Assembly (NCBI GenBank): GCA_963782445.1
Contig: CAWAJM010000001.1
Coordinates: 4,216,001-4,280,000 of the forward strand
Length of the DNA: 64,000 nt
Source of the DNA: ZC4RG20 sp963782445
GTDB lineage: Bacteria; Pseudomonadota; Gammaproteobacteria; Steroidobacterales; Rariloculaceae
Direction: 5' to 3'
Shown piece by piece: positions 51,069 to 59,822 of this stretch. Numbering within the stretch: the stretch's first letter is position 1; each line of letters begins with the position of its first letter. A program made the translations under genes and the position numbers. The notes below the pieces were generated by a model. That model had not been told where the DNA came from. It did no database searches and saw only the letters and a program-made list of their open reading frames with translations.

Positions 51069-51971
51069 CTAGACGGCGGCCGGGGCCAGCATCCAGTCGG
51101 CGATCGCGCCCGCGACGTCGCGATGGGCCAGGTAGCCGTAGGACATGTGGACATTAAGGCCCGTCGTGCTGCGGTAGTGGTTGTAGAGATCGAGGTGATC
51201 CTCGATCGACTCGACGAGGCCGAGCTCGAGCATGGGGGCGAAATAGGGACGCACGGGCCGCAGCGCGGTCATCTCGCCGACGGCCGCGAAGTTGACCCAG
51301 CGCCGCAGGTTGCCGGGGTAGCGCTCGCGGCCGCTGCGTTCGGCGCCGCGCAGGCGCTTGCGCATGAAGCGCGTCGACAGCGGGCTGCCGAGCGTGAGGA
51401 ACAAGTCGACGCGCCCCTTGCCGGCCTGACGAGTGAGCTCCCAGAGCGTGTCGTAGGCGATGATGGAACCCAGGCTGTGGCCGATCAGCAGGACGCGGCG
51501 GTCCTGCGCCCAGGCCTCGCGCAGCGCGGCGGCGAGCAGCTGCCGGATCTCGGTCGCGATACCGTCTTCGTCGCCGAAGTAGCGGTGGACTTCGGCGATC
51601 GTGACCCGCAGATCCGGGCGTGCGATGAGGCGGCCCAGAAAGGGCAGCGCGTCGCCGACGAGATGCGAGAGACGGCGGACGCGCCGCGCCGTCGACAGAA
51701 TCTCGCGCAGATCGTCCTCGGTCGGCTCCGGATTCTGCAGGAGGTAGTCGACGCCGGGAGCGTCGAGCCCGATGTCCCTGAAGCTGCCGTAGAAACGGTG
51801 CGTCCACGAGACGAGCTCGAACCAGTCCTCGTGCGCCCGCAACAGCCGCGCGGCCTCGGGGCGCACCCACGCAAGCCCGGCGAGGAGCGCCCGCAACAGC
51901 TCGTGCCTGTGGGCCTCCGGCGGCGGCTTGGGCTTCATGCCGGGCACGAAGATGATGCACGGTGTGTTCAA
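51069..51971 (-). CDS. Alpha/beta-hydrolase-fold protein of unknown substrate
   Basis: A 300-residue protein starting with a TTG (51971) directly before IIFVPGMKPKPPPEAH. It has the nucleophile elbow VLLIGHSLGSIIAYDTLWEL and TLGSPLSTRFMRKRL, with late histidines in YNHYRS and LAHRD, a pattern seen in lipase/esterase-like proteins with a GHSxG serine. No signal peptide or membrane helix. Substrate and pathway unknown. Divergent from gloA with 88 bp between; faces the OmpA-like gene tail to tail. Confidence 0.75.
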   Translation of the reverse strand: MNTPCIIFVPGMKPKPPPEAHRHELLRALLAGLAWVRPEAARLLRAHEDWFELVSWTHRFYGSFRDIGLDAPGVDYLLQNPEPTEDDLREILSTARRVRRLSHLVGDALPFLGRLIARPDLRVTIAEVHRYFGDEDGIATEIRQLLAAALREAWAQDRRVLLIGHSLGSIIAYDTLWELTRQAGKGRVDLFLTLGSPLSTRFMRKRLRGAERSGRERYPGNLRRWVNFAAVGEMTALRPVRPYFAPMLELGLVESIEDHLDLYNHYRSTTGLNVHMSYGYLAHRDVAGAIADWMLAPAAV

Positions 51972-52006
51972 GGCGAATCGGTCTGGGAGCGGCGCGCGCG
52001 ACGCGT

Positions 52007-52012
52007 TATAGT
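52007..52012 (+). promoter_or_regulatory. -10 box of gloA
   Basis: TATAGT lies 48 bp before the gloA TTG, in the 88-bp divergent region. The -35 is poor. Confidence 0.35.
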
Positions 52013-52059
52013 CGTTGGAGCTGTCTGCCTGAACGCAATTTCCGCTCGGAGGATAGGTC

Positions 52060-52479
52060 TTGCGCTACCTGCACACAATGGTCCGCGTCAGCGATCTCGA
52101 CGCGTCGCTCGATTTTTACTGCAACAAGCTCGGGCTCGAGGAGGTTCGGCGCATGGATCACGAGGCCGGGCGCTTCACGCTCGTCTTCGTCGCGCCCAAG
52201 GGTCAGGAGGACCGCGCGATCGAGCTCACCTACAACTGGGACCCCGAGCAATATACCGAGGGCCGGAACTTCGGGCACGTGGCCTACGAAGTCGACGACA
52301 TCTACGCGACGTGCCAGCGGCTCATGGACGCGGGCGTCACGATCAACCGGCCGCCCCGCGACGGCCGCATGGCCTTCATTCGTTCGCCCGACAACATTTC
52401 GATCGAGCTGCTGCAGGCCGGCGCGGCCAAGCCGAAGCAGGAGCCCTGGGCCTCCATGCCGAACGTCGGCACCTGGTAG
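52060..52479 (+). CDS. gloA: Lactoylglutathione lyase (glyoxalase I)
   Basis: A metal-dependent enzyme that isomerises the glutathione-methylglyoxal hemithioacetal to S-lactoylglutathione. The 139 residues have two glyoxalase half-domains: RYLHTMVRVSDLDASLDFYCNKLG with the first metal histidine, AIELTYNWDPEQYTEGRNFGHVAYEVDD with a Glu and a second His, and SIELLQ with the last Glu. The start is a TTG at 52060, decided by GGAGG seven nt upstream. It ends four nt from the diguanylate cyclase stop. Confidence 0.95.
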   Translation: MRYLHTMVRVSDLDASLDFYCNKLGLEEVRRMDHEAGRFTLVFVAPKGQEDRAIELTYNWDPEQYTEGRNFGHVAYEVDDIYATCQRLMDAGVTINRPPRDGRMAFIRSPDNISIELLQAGAAKPKQEPWASMPNVGTW

Positions 52480-52483
52480 CGTC

Positions 52484-53689
52484 TCAGGAGACGACGGCGC
52501 GGAAGTTGCCCGTCTCGACGCCCGCGTCCTCGGTCGTCCGGAAGACCACGCGGTTGCGGCCCTCCTGCTTGGCCTGGTAGAGCGCCTCGTCGGCGATCTG
52601 AATGCAGCCCTGCAGGCTCCGGCCGCTGCGCGGCGCGACGACGGCGACGCCGACGCTCACGGTCACGGCGGTCGCCGCGATCGAGCCCTCGTGCGGAATC
52701 GCAAGCCCGAGGACGTCGCGGCGAATCTGCTCCGGCAACGTCCGCGCATAGTCGTCCGGCGGCCCGTAGAGCACAAGCACGAACTCCTCGCCGCCGTACC
52801 GCGCCGAGAAATCGAAGGGCCGCTTGGCGCAGCGCGCGATGGTCTGCGCCACCTTCTTGAGGCAATCGTCGCCGGCCTGATGGCCATAGAGATCGTTGTA
52901 GATCTTGAAGTAATCGATGTCGACGAGCACGAGCTCGAGCGTCGTGCCTTCCCGGCGTGCCTGTCGCCAGACGCGGCGCACGTAGTCGTCGAAGATGCGC
53001 CGGTTGTAGAGCTTCGTCATGCCGTCGCGCTCGGCGGCCTCGTGCAGCAACCGGGTCTCGAGGAAATTCTTGCGCAGCGCGTACTCGAGCTTGTACGTCG
53101 AGATCGAGGCGATGAGCGCCGTCGCGCCGAGCATGGCCGTCATGTAGAGCAGGGCCGGTGCCGGCAGGCCGAGAGCGAGGCCGATCATGACGTGGGCCGC
53201 GACTAGCAGCGCGCCGACGGCCGTCGCGACCCCGAAGAGCAGCCCGAGAAACAGGCAGGCGTAGAGGATCACGAGCACCTGGCCCGCCAAAAGGTACGAC
53301 CCGCCCTCCAAGGCAGCGGCATGGCAGATGTAAGTCACGACGAGGCCGGCCAGCGTAACGCCGACCGAGGCCGTGACCGTGTACCAGCGCCGCGCGGCGG
53401 GCAGATACATGCAGCCGACGAGGCCGAGCAGCAGCGCGAGCAGCGCGGCGCCCCAGAAGAGGTCTGCGCGCGCGGGGCTCCCGAAAAGAAAATCGACGGC
53501 CGCGACCGCCCCGAGCAGCACGAGCGCCACGAGCCCCGAAAGCCGCGCACGCGGCAGATTCTCGGCGACGTAGACGTCCCGGAACTCCTTCTCGAGCAGG
53601 CCCGCGAATTTGAGGCCCGAGAATCCTCGTCTGAGCTGCTCAGCGTAGGGCGAGCTCAGGCTCCCGCGGTCGAGCGACGGTTGCTCCAT
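52484..53689 (-). CDS. Membrane diguanylate cyclase (GGDEF)
   Basis: Makes cyclic di-GMP from two GTP. The 401-residue protein has a soluble N-terminal 45 residues, then about six membrane helices (residues 50-195, for example GLVALVLLGAVAAVDFLF and LLFGVATAVGALLVAAHVMIG), and a C-terminal GGDEF domain. The active motif is GGEEF at residues 299-303, with DIDYFKIYND upstream. An RxxD inhibitory site (Arg290-Asp293) stands exactly five residues before it, so product inhibition is expected. No EAL domain and no recognisable sensory fold apart from the membrane part. Confidence 0.93.
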   Translation of the reverse strand: MEQPSLDRGSLSSPYAEQLRRGFSGLKFAGLLEKEFRDVYVAENLPRARLSGLVALVLLGAVAAVDFLFGSPARADLFWGAALLALLLGLVGCMYLPAARRWYTVTASVGVTLAGLVVTYICHAAALEGGSYLLAGQVLVILYACLFLGLLFGVATAVGALLVAAHVMIGLALGLPAPALLYMTAMLGATALIASISTYKLEYALRKNFLETRLLHEAAERDGMTKLYNRRIFDDYVRRVWRQARREGTTLELVLVDIDYFKIYNDLYGHQAGDDCLKKVAQTIARCAKRPFDFSARYGGEEFVLVLYGPPDDYARTLPEQIRRDVLGLAIPHEGSIAATAVTVSVGVAVVAPRSGRSLQGCIQIADEALYQAKQEGRNRVVFRTTEDAGVETGNFRAVVS

Positions 53690-53764
53690 GGCGCTACGGT
53701 CGTGAAATCACGCGCCAAGCATGAAGTATCGACTACGGGAATTCCCCCACCCAGGTCACAAATG

Positions 53765-55426
53765 CTAGGGGTACAGCGGCACGAGCGCGTCGTCGGCAGC
53801 GTCGCCCGCACGGGCCGGCTCGGCGGTCTCGAGCGCGGCCGCGAGCTCGGCCCCCTGCCAGGCGGCACGGCCCTGCGGGCCGTAAAGCGCGGCCTCGAGG
53901 GCCCGCAAGGCGGCCGCGAGCTCGGGCCCGCTGCGCCCGGCCAGCGCCCCGAGGTTGCGCGGCGGCGACTCGGGAAAACGCAGGGCGCCCCATTCGACGA
54001 GCAGATCGCGCGCGGCCTCCGCGTCGCCGCGGGCGCAGGCCGCGCGCAGCGCGGGCAGCAGGCGCCGCGCCGAGGGCCGCGGCGGTGTCCTGGCCGGGAC
54101 GGCCCGGGGCACGCGCCGCGCGCGCCACCACAGCCACGCGGTGCCGAGCCAGGCGAGCGCGAGCATGGCCGCCGCCCAGGGCCAGAACCGCCCCGGGGCG
54201 GCCGGCGGCGGCGCGCTCACCGGCACCGCCTTGCTCGCTGGGGCCTGAGGGGCCGCGGGCGCGGCCGGCTCGGCCGGCGGCGCCGCGGACTGATCGCCGG
54301 GCGCGACGGTCAGTTGCCGCGGCTGGATTGCGGCCAGCTTCCATTCCCCGCTCTTCACGTCGAACCACGGCAGCTCCACGGCCCCGAGCCGGGCCGGACC
54401 GGCCTTCTGGGCGAGCACGGCGTAGCGCTCCGTCCGGCGCGCCGTAATGCCGTCGTTCTCGGCGTCGCGATCGAGATCGGGCTGATCGGGGTACTCGCGC
54501 ACGCCCTGGGTCGGCGGGATATCGAGGGGCGGCAGCTGGGTCTCGAGCAGGCCGTCGGCCTCGATCGTCAGCGTGCGGGTCACGGGCACGCCGACCTCGA
54601 GCTTCTCGTCGCTCCATTTCTCCGCGAGCTTGATGCTGCGGGCCGGCAGCCAAGCCGCGTCCTTGTAGCTCGGCGGCGGTGCCACCGCGGGCTTGACGGT
54701 GATGTCGAGCGTACCGGACCGAAAGCGTTGAATGCGCGAATAGCCCTGCGGCGGCAGCACCATGGCCTCGAACGTCGCCGGACCCACGGTCAGCGTGCCG
54801 GCCTTCTGTGGGAAAATCGCGTAGCGCCTTTCATGGACGACGAAATTGCGGCCGCCGCGCGTCGTCTGGTACTCGCGGTCGTCCCCGAGGCGCTCGACGA
54901 TGGCCTCGCCGCCGCTGACCTTCGGCGGCGTGACCGTCGCCCGCCCCGTCCCGATGCCGATGAACAGGCGCATCGTATAGACGACCTGGGCCTGTACGTA
55001 GGCCGTCGTGGGATCGGCCTCGACCTCCATGAAGATATCCGAGGGCGCCTTGTCCGCGGCCGTCGAGGCGCGCACGTCCACGTCGACGGCGTTCGAGTAG
55101 GCGCCGGAGACCTCCACGGGCGGGATCGTCACGGCCCCGACGCGCTGCGGCATGAGCTGATACACCCATTCGGAGACCTGCTCGGCCTGACCGTTCACGA
55201 TCTGAATGCGCGTGCTCGTCGTACTCTGAACGACGTCGAAATCCTTGCCGAGCGCGGAGATATCCGGATCGCCGCGCACGTCGCCCTCGGCGCGCAGCGT
55301 ATAGGTGAACGACTCGTTGACGTGCGGCGAGGACCGGTCGACGGTCGCGTGCACGACGACGTCCGCGACGGCTGCCGAGCAGAGCCCGGCCCAGGCCGCG
55401 GCCAGCAGCAGCACCCGCCTCACCAT
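53765..55426 (-). CDS. batD: BatD family protein
   Basis: A 553-residue exported protein: signal peptide (VLLLAAAWAGLCSAAVA), a large periplasmic BatD region with Ig-like segments (ESFTYTLRAEGDVRGDPDIS, IPPVEVSGAYSNAVDVDV), a Pro/Ala-rich stretch, one membrane helix near residue 425 (FWPWAAAMLALAWLGTAWLWW) and a cytoplasmic tail of about 100 residues. Role unknown beyond membership of Bat aerotolerance-type operons. ATG 55426 overlaps the BatB/BatC stop, so it is the last coupled gene. GTG 55450 is an alternative start. Confidence 0.88.
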   Translation of the reverse strand: MVRRVLLLAAAWAGLCSAAVADVVVHATVDRSSPHVNESFTYTLRAEGDVRGDPDISALGKDFDVVQSTTSTRIQIVNGQAEQVSEWVYQLMPQRVGAVTIPPVEVSGAYSNAVDVDVRASTAADKAPSDIFMEVEADPTTAYVQAQVVYTMRLFIGIGTGRATVTPPKVSGGEAIVERLGDDREYQTTRGGRNFVVHERRYAIFPQKAGTLTVGPATFEAMVLPPQGYSRIQRFRSGTLDITVKPAVAPPPSYKDAAWLPARSIKLAEKWSDEKLEVGVPVTRTLTIEADGLLETQLPPLDIPPTQGVREYPDQPDLDRDAENDGITARRTERYAVLAQKAGPARLGAVELPWFDVKSGEWKLAAIQPRQLTVAPGDQSAAPPAEPAAPAAPQAPASKAVPVSAPPPAAPGRFWPWAAAMLALAWLGTAWLWWRARRVPRAVPARTPPRPSARRLLPALRAACARGDAEAARDLLVEWGALRFPESPPRNLGALAGRSGPELAAALRALEAALYGPQGRAAWQGAELAAALETAEPARAGDAADDALVPLYP

Positions 55427-57330
55427 GGTTGCTTCTTGTCGCCGGGCCACACGTAATTGCCGTCCTGATCCAGCCCGAGCCGCTGGTACTGATAGAGGAA
55501 CTTACGCCGCAGCAGCCCGCCCGGGTCCTGCGGTACGCGCCGGAGCCACTGCTCGGCGGCCTGCTCCGACGCCCACTTCTCCACTTCCGCGGGCGTCTCG
55601 GCCTTGCGCTCTCGGCCGGCCCGCTCGTCCTTGGATTGCTGCCCGCTCGGGCTATTGCCGTGCCGCTTGTCGCTTGCCGACGCCGAGTCGGCACCGCCCG
55701 CGCTGTCGTCCTCGCTGCCCGATCGGCGGCCGGTCGTGCCTTGCGCGTCCTCGGAGCTGCGCCCGTCGCGGGCCTGCCGCTGGCCGTCGTTCGCGCCGTT
55801 CTGCCGCTGCGATTGGCCGCTCTTGCGGCGCTCGCCGCCTTGAGGCGAGTCCTGCTTGCGGGCACCGTCGTTGCGGCGCTTTCCCTGCTTCGATTGCTGC
55901 TGCTTCTGTTTGTCGAGCAGGCGCTGCACGAGGTCGCGGTTGTAGGTCGCGTCCGCGTCGTGCGGATCGAGCTCGAGCGCACGGTCGTAGGCCGCGATGG
56001 CGGCCTGGAGCTTGCCCGCGCGCGCGAGCGCGTTGCCGCGGTTGTATTGCGAATCCGCCGTGTCGACGCCGCCGAGCGAGGCGGCGCTGGCGGGATACTG
56101 ACCCGCACGATACTGGGCCGCCGCGCGCCAGCGCGGGTCGTCGAACAGCTGGGCCGCCTGCGCCGGCTCGCCCGCCTCGAGCGCCTGCGCGCCGCGCTGA
56201 TCCGACCGCGCCCAAAGCGATTGCCAGGCCTGCTTCCAGGCCGATGCATGCGAGGCCGGTGGCGCGCCGCCGCCTTGCGGCGCCGACTGGGCGCGCAGCG
56301 GCGCAATGGGCACGAGCACGAACGCGAGCCATAGACACAGCCACCCCCGGCGGAAGCCGAGCGCGGCCAGAGGCAGCACCAGCAACACGAGCCAACGGCC
56401 CTCGTCGCGCCATACGTCCGCGCGATGCATCTTGTTCTTGCCCTGCGCGCCGACGATGGCACCGGCGGCCTGCGGCGGTACGAGCACGTCGAGATCGCGG
56501 TCGTCCGCCGTCATGACGGCGAAGCGCCCGCCGCCGGCCTGCGCGAGCTCGCGCAGCGGACCGGCCTCGAGCCGCGGCACGACGACCTTGCCGTCCGCGT
56601 CGGTCAGGAACCCGCCCTCGCGCTGCGGAATCGGCGCCCCGTCCGCGGTGCCGACGCCGAGCACGCTGACCTCCATGCCGTCATGCCTCAATGTGCGCGC
56701 CTTCTGTATGTCGTCCCGACCGACGGGAGCGTCGCTGATCAGCAGGATCTTGCCGTCCCTGACCCCGGCCTGGCGCAGCAGCACCGCGGCCTTGTCGAGC
56801 CCCGTCGACACGTTGCTCCCCTGACTCGGCATGATATCCGTCGTCAGCGACGAGACCAGCGCCGAGATCGTGCGCGTGTCCGTCGTGAGCGGCGTGACGG
56901 TGAACGCATTGGCCGAGAACACGACGAGGCCCGTCTGGCCGCCCTTGCGCCGGTCGAGCAGCTCGAGCAGCTTGAGCCGCGCGCGCGCGAGCCGGCTCGG
57001 CGACAGGTCGGCGGCATCCATGGAACGGGACAGGTCCAGGGCGACGACGAGCGCCTCGTTCGAGCGAAATGCGGGCACGGGCACGCGCTCCCAGGCGGGC
57101 CCGCCCAACGCGAGCGTCGCGAGCACCCAAGCCGCCAGCGCGGCGGCCAACGGCCAGCGCCGCGCGCCGAGGTCCGCGGGCCCCGTCAGCACGAAAGGCT
57201 GCAGCGAGGCGTCGACGACGCGCCGCCAGGCCCCGCCGCTCGTCCGGCCGCGCGCGAGCGCGAGGATGAGCACCACGCCCGCCGGCAGCGCGAGCAGCCA
57301 CCAGGGCCGCAGAAAGTGAAACTCAGCCAT
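55420..57330 (-). CDS. BatB/BatC fusion: VWA domain plus TPR and low-complexity tail
   Basis: A 636-residue membrane protein. An N-terminal BatB part has two helices, a VWA domain with the MIDAS motif DLSRSMDAADLSPSRL, and a helix near residues 310-345. After this comes a BatC-like part with TPR repeats (QYRAGQYPASAASLGGVDTADSQYNRGNALARAG, then AIAAYDRALELDPHDADATYNRD). A charged Gln/Lys/Ser/Asp-rich region of about 100 residues follows, then a conserved end (EQWLRRVPQDPGGLLRRKFLYQYQ). In Bacteroides, batB and batC are separate genes. ATG 57330 overlaps the batA stop by 8 nt. Confidence 0.88.
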   Translation of the reverse strand: MAEFHFLRPWWLLALPAGVVLILALARGRTSGGAWRRVVDASLQPFVLTGPADLGARRWPLAAALAAWVLATLALGGPAWERVPVPAFRSNEALVVALDLSRSMDAADLSPSRLARARLKLLELLDRRKGGQTGLVVFSANAFTVTPLTTDTRTISALVSSLTTDIMPSQGSNVSTGLDKAAVLLRQAGVRDGKILLISDAPVGRDDIQKARTLRHDGMEVSVLGVGTADGAPIPQREGGFLTDADGKVVVPRLEAGPLRELAQAGGGRFAVMTADDRDLDVLVPPQAAGAIVGAQGKNKMHRADVWRDEGRWLVLLVLPLAALGFRRGWLCLWLAFVLVPIAPLRAQSAPQGGGAPPASHASAWKQAWQSLWARSDQRGAQALEAGEPAQAAQLFDDPRWRAAAQYRAGQYPASAASLGGVDTADSQYNRGNALARAGKLQAAIAAYDRALELDPHDADATYNRDLVQRLLDKQKQQQSKQGKRRNDGARKQDSPQGGERRKSGQSQRQNGANDGQRQARDGRSSEDAQGTTGRRSGSEDDSAGGADSASASDKRHGNSPSGQQSKDERAGRERKAETPAEVEKWASEQAAEQWLRRVPQDPGGLLRRKFLYQYQRLGLDQDGNYVWPGDKKQPW

Positions 57331-58360
57331 GGGCGGCCCCGCGGTGTGCCGGGCCTGCCGCCGTGCGGCGCCGCGTCCCCGCCGCCTCGAGCAGCGCGGT
57401 GGCGGCCGCGAGCGCGACGGCGGCCGCGAGCGGCCAGAAGAACAGCTCCTGGACGGGCCGGTAGCCGGACTCGTCGGACTTGACGGGCTCGAGCTTGTCG
57501 ATCTCGCCGTAGATCTGCTCGAGCTCGCGCGTGTCGCGCGCCCGGAAATAGTGCCCGCCGGTCATGCTCGCGATCGACGTCAGCGCCTTCTCGTCGAGAT
57601 CGGCCGACGGATTGATCTGCCGCAAGCCGAAGAGCGAGCGGACTGTGAGCGCGTCGGCGCCGATGCCCACGGTATAGATGATCATGCCGCGCTGCGCAGC
57701 GAGCTCCGCCGCCTTGAGCGGGTCAACCTCGCCGGCCGTATTGGCGCCGTCCGTGAGCAGAACGAGGACCCGCCGGCCCTTCTTGACGCTCGCGTCATCG
57801 AACGTCCGGATCGCGAGACCGATCGCGTCGCCGATCGCCGTCTCCTTGCCCGCGAGCCCGATGGCCGCCTCGTCGAGCAGCGTACGCACGGTCTTGCGAT
57901 CGAACGTCAGCGGCGTCTGCAGATAGGCCTCGCGGCCGAACAGGATCAGGCCCACGCGGTCGCCCGTGCGCCGCTTGATGAAGTCGTCAGCCACGACCTT
58001 GATGGCCTTCAGGCGGTTGACCCATTGCCCGTTGAGCTCGAAATCCTGCTCCTCCATGCTGCCCGAGAGGTCGACGGCGAGCAGCAGATCCCTGCCCGTC
58101 GTCGGCAGCGCGACGGGATCGCCGACGAACTCCGGCCGGGAGGCCGCGATGACGAGCAGCGTCCACACGAGCCACAGCGCGGCGAGCCGCAGGCGCACGT
58201 CCGAAGCGCGCGTGCCGGCCGCCGTGAGCAGCCCGAGGTCGCTGCCCGTCGGAACCGCGAGCGCCGCGTCGCGCTCGGCCGAATCGGGCCGCAGGAAGCG
58301 GCGCACGAGCCAGGGCGCCGGCAGCGCGACGAGCACCCAGGGCCAGGCCAGCGTCCACAT
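57323..58360 (-). CDS. batA: BatA-like VWA-domain membrane protein
   Basis: A 345-residue protein with N-terminal helices (LAWPWVLVALPAPWLVRRFLRP and ALWLVWTLLVIAASRP), a VWA domain with the MIDAS motif LLLAVDLSGSMEEQDF and VLVLLTDGANTAGEVDP, and a C-terminal helix (ELFFWPLAAAVALAAATALLEA). Likely a metal-dependent protein-binding module working with the MoxR ATPase of the same operon. The ATG at 58360 lies two nt after the DUF4381 stop. Confidence 0.9.
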   Translation of the reverse strand: MWTLAWPWVLVALPAPWLVRRFLRPDSAERDAALAVPTGSDLGLLTAAGTRASDVRLRLAALWLVWTLLVIAASRPEFVGDPVALPTTGRDLLLAVDLSGSMEEQDFELNGQWVNRLKAIKVVADDFIKRRTGDRVGLILFGREAYLQTPLTFDRKTVRTLLDEAAIGLAGKETAIGDAIGLAIRTFDDASVKKGRRVLVLLTDGANTAGEVDPLKAAELAAQRGMIIYTVGIGADALTVRSLFGLRQINPSADLDEKALTSIASMTGGHYFRARDTRELEQIYGEIDKLEPVKSDESGYRPVQELFFWPLAAAVALAAATALLEAAGTRRRTAAGPAHRGAAHG

Positions 58361-58362
58361 GC

Positions 58363-58854
58363 TCAGCGCCCCACTCGTTGCGCCCGGACCCATTCGCGGG
58401 CGAGCTGCAGCAGCACGACGGCCTGCTCGCGGCTCACGGCCTCGGCCGGCGCGTAGGGCGCCTCGACGAGGAGCCGCCCCTCGCGCGTGAAGGCCTCTCG
58501 CTGCCAACTGGCGTCGAGATACTCGAGCCAGCGCCGGCCGGCGAGGCCGGGGATACCGCCCCCGCGCGGCGCCCGGGCCACGGTCATCGCATAACGGCGC
58601 AGCACGGTGGAGAGCCGCTGCAGACAATGGACGGGCTCTTCGCCGGCCTCGAGCGCGGCCGTTATGCCCTGGAGCGAGCGCAGGGCCGCGCGCCGGCTGC
58701 GGCGCCGGTAGTACAGCAGCCCCGCATAGGCGCAGGCCCCCAGCACGAGCGCGGCGAGCAGCCACCAGCCCGGCGCCGGCGGCCACCAACCCACAGGCGC
58801 GGGCAGGTGAATGTCGTGCAGGGGAAGCTTGCTGAAATCGACGCTCGGGTTCAT
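58363..58854 (-). CDS. DUF4381 single-pass membrane protein
   Basis: A 163-residue protein standard in MoxR/Bat operons between the DUF58 and VWA genes; molecular role unknown. The N-terminus reads LPLHDIHLPAPVGWWPPAPGWW, then comes one membrane helix (LLAALVLGACAYAGLLYYRRR) and a cytoplasmic helical tail. ATG 58854 overlaps the DUF58 stop. Confidence 0.88.
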   Translation of the reverse strand: MNPSVDFSKLPLHDIHLPAPVGWWPPAPGWWLLAALVLGACAYAGLLYYRRRSRRAALRSLQGITAALEAGEEPVHCLQRLSTVLRRYAMTVARAPRGGGIPGLAGRRWLEYLDASWQREAFTREGRLLVEAPYAPAEAVSREQAVVLLQLAREWVRAQRVGR

Positions 58855-59822
58855 CGGTTCCTGAAACGCTGTGTCAGTACTCTACGCGGATCGTCGATGG
58901 TCGCACATTCGATGAGCTCCATGCCGGGCAGCCGGCCCAGCGCCTCGAGGTGCGCCCGCCGCTGCGCGAACCGGGCCCGGTGCTCGCTGCGCAGCGCCGC
59001 ATCGCCCGTGTCGATCGCGAACGAGCGGCCTCCGGACTGGATTCGATAGCGGCCGGGGGGCGGAAGTTCGGCCTCGATGGGATCGAAGAAATGCACGAGA
59101 AAGACCTCGCCGTGGCTCGCGAGCTGGCGGAGGTGCCGATCCGTGTCGCGGCCGAGCCCCCGAAAGTCGCTGAGCAGGAAGATCTGGCTCCCGGGCCGGG
59201 CAACGCGCGTGAGCCGCTGCAGCGCCCGGTCCGCGGCGCCGCCGTCATTGCCGCCGGCCGGGTGCCAGAAGGCCGCGCGCGCCACGGTCTGAAACAGCTG
59301 CAGCGCCGAGCGCCGGCCGAGTCGCGGGCGCAGCTCCTCGTGCTCCGTCTCGGAGAATACGAGGCCGCCGAACCGATCGCCGTTGCCGATCGCGCTCCAA
59401 GCCACGAGCGCCGCCGTCTCCGCCGCGCGGACGGCTTTGAAGGCGCCGCGCGTGGCGAACAGCATCGAGGCCCGCAGATCGAGCCAGACCATGACGGGCC
59501 GATTGCGCTCCTCGCGGAAGATCTTCGTATGGGGCTTGCCCGTGCGCGCCGTCACGCGCCAGTCCATGGTCCTGAGATCGTCGCCGGGCTGGTAGAGACG
59601 CGACTCGTCGAACTCGACGCCCCGGCCTTTGAACGAAGACAGATGCCCGCCGGCCATCTGCGCGCGGACGCGGCGCGAGCCTAGCCGCAGCGATTCGCCG
59701 GCGGCCTTGAGCCCGATCTGGGCCTCGAGCGTCACGCGCTCCGGACTGAGGCCCCGCACGCCGCCAGCGCCCGCGGCCGCCCCGGCGGCGCTCGAGCCAG
59801 CGTGCGCTTTGGCGCCCGTCAC
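58851..59822 (-). CDS. DUF58 protein of the MoxR/Bat operon
   Basis: A 323-residue cytosolic-looking protein with the DUF58 signature GVEFDESRLYQPGDDLRTMDWRVTARTGKPHTKIFREER followed by a VWA-like fold (PVMVWLDLRASMLF, lacking a full MIDAS set; SQIFLLSDFRGLG later). The family always accompanies MoxR ATPases and probably binds them. The first 25 residues are Ala/Gly-rich and not conserved. GTG 59822 overlaps the moxR stop (GTGA). Confidence 0.9.
   Translation of the reverse strand: MTGAKAHAGSSAAGAAAGAGGVRGLSPERVTLEAQIGLKAAGESLRLGSRRVRAQMAGGHLSSFKGRGVEFDESRLYQPGDDLRTMDWRVTARTGKPHTKIFREERNRPVMVWLDLRASMLFATRGAFKAVRAAETAALVAWSAIGNGDRFGGLVFSETEHEELRPRLGRRSALQLFQTVARAAFWHPAGGNDGGAADRALQRLTRVARPGSQIFLLSDFRGLGRDTDRHLRQLASHGEVFLVHFFDPIEAELPPPGRYRIQSGGRSFAIDTGDAALRSEHRARFAQRRAHLEALGRLPGMELIECATIDDPRRVLTQRFRNR

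Noticed and set aside
53321..55456. A 711-codon plus-strand frame opposite the diguanylate cyclase and batD.
   Set aside because: Spans two real genes and has no domain signature.
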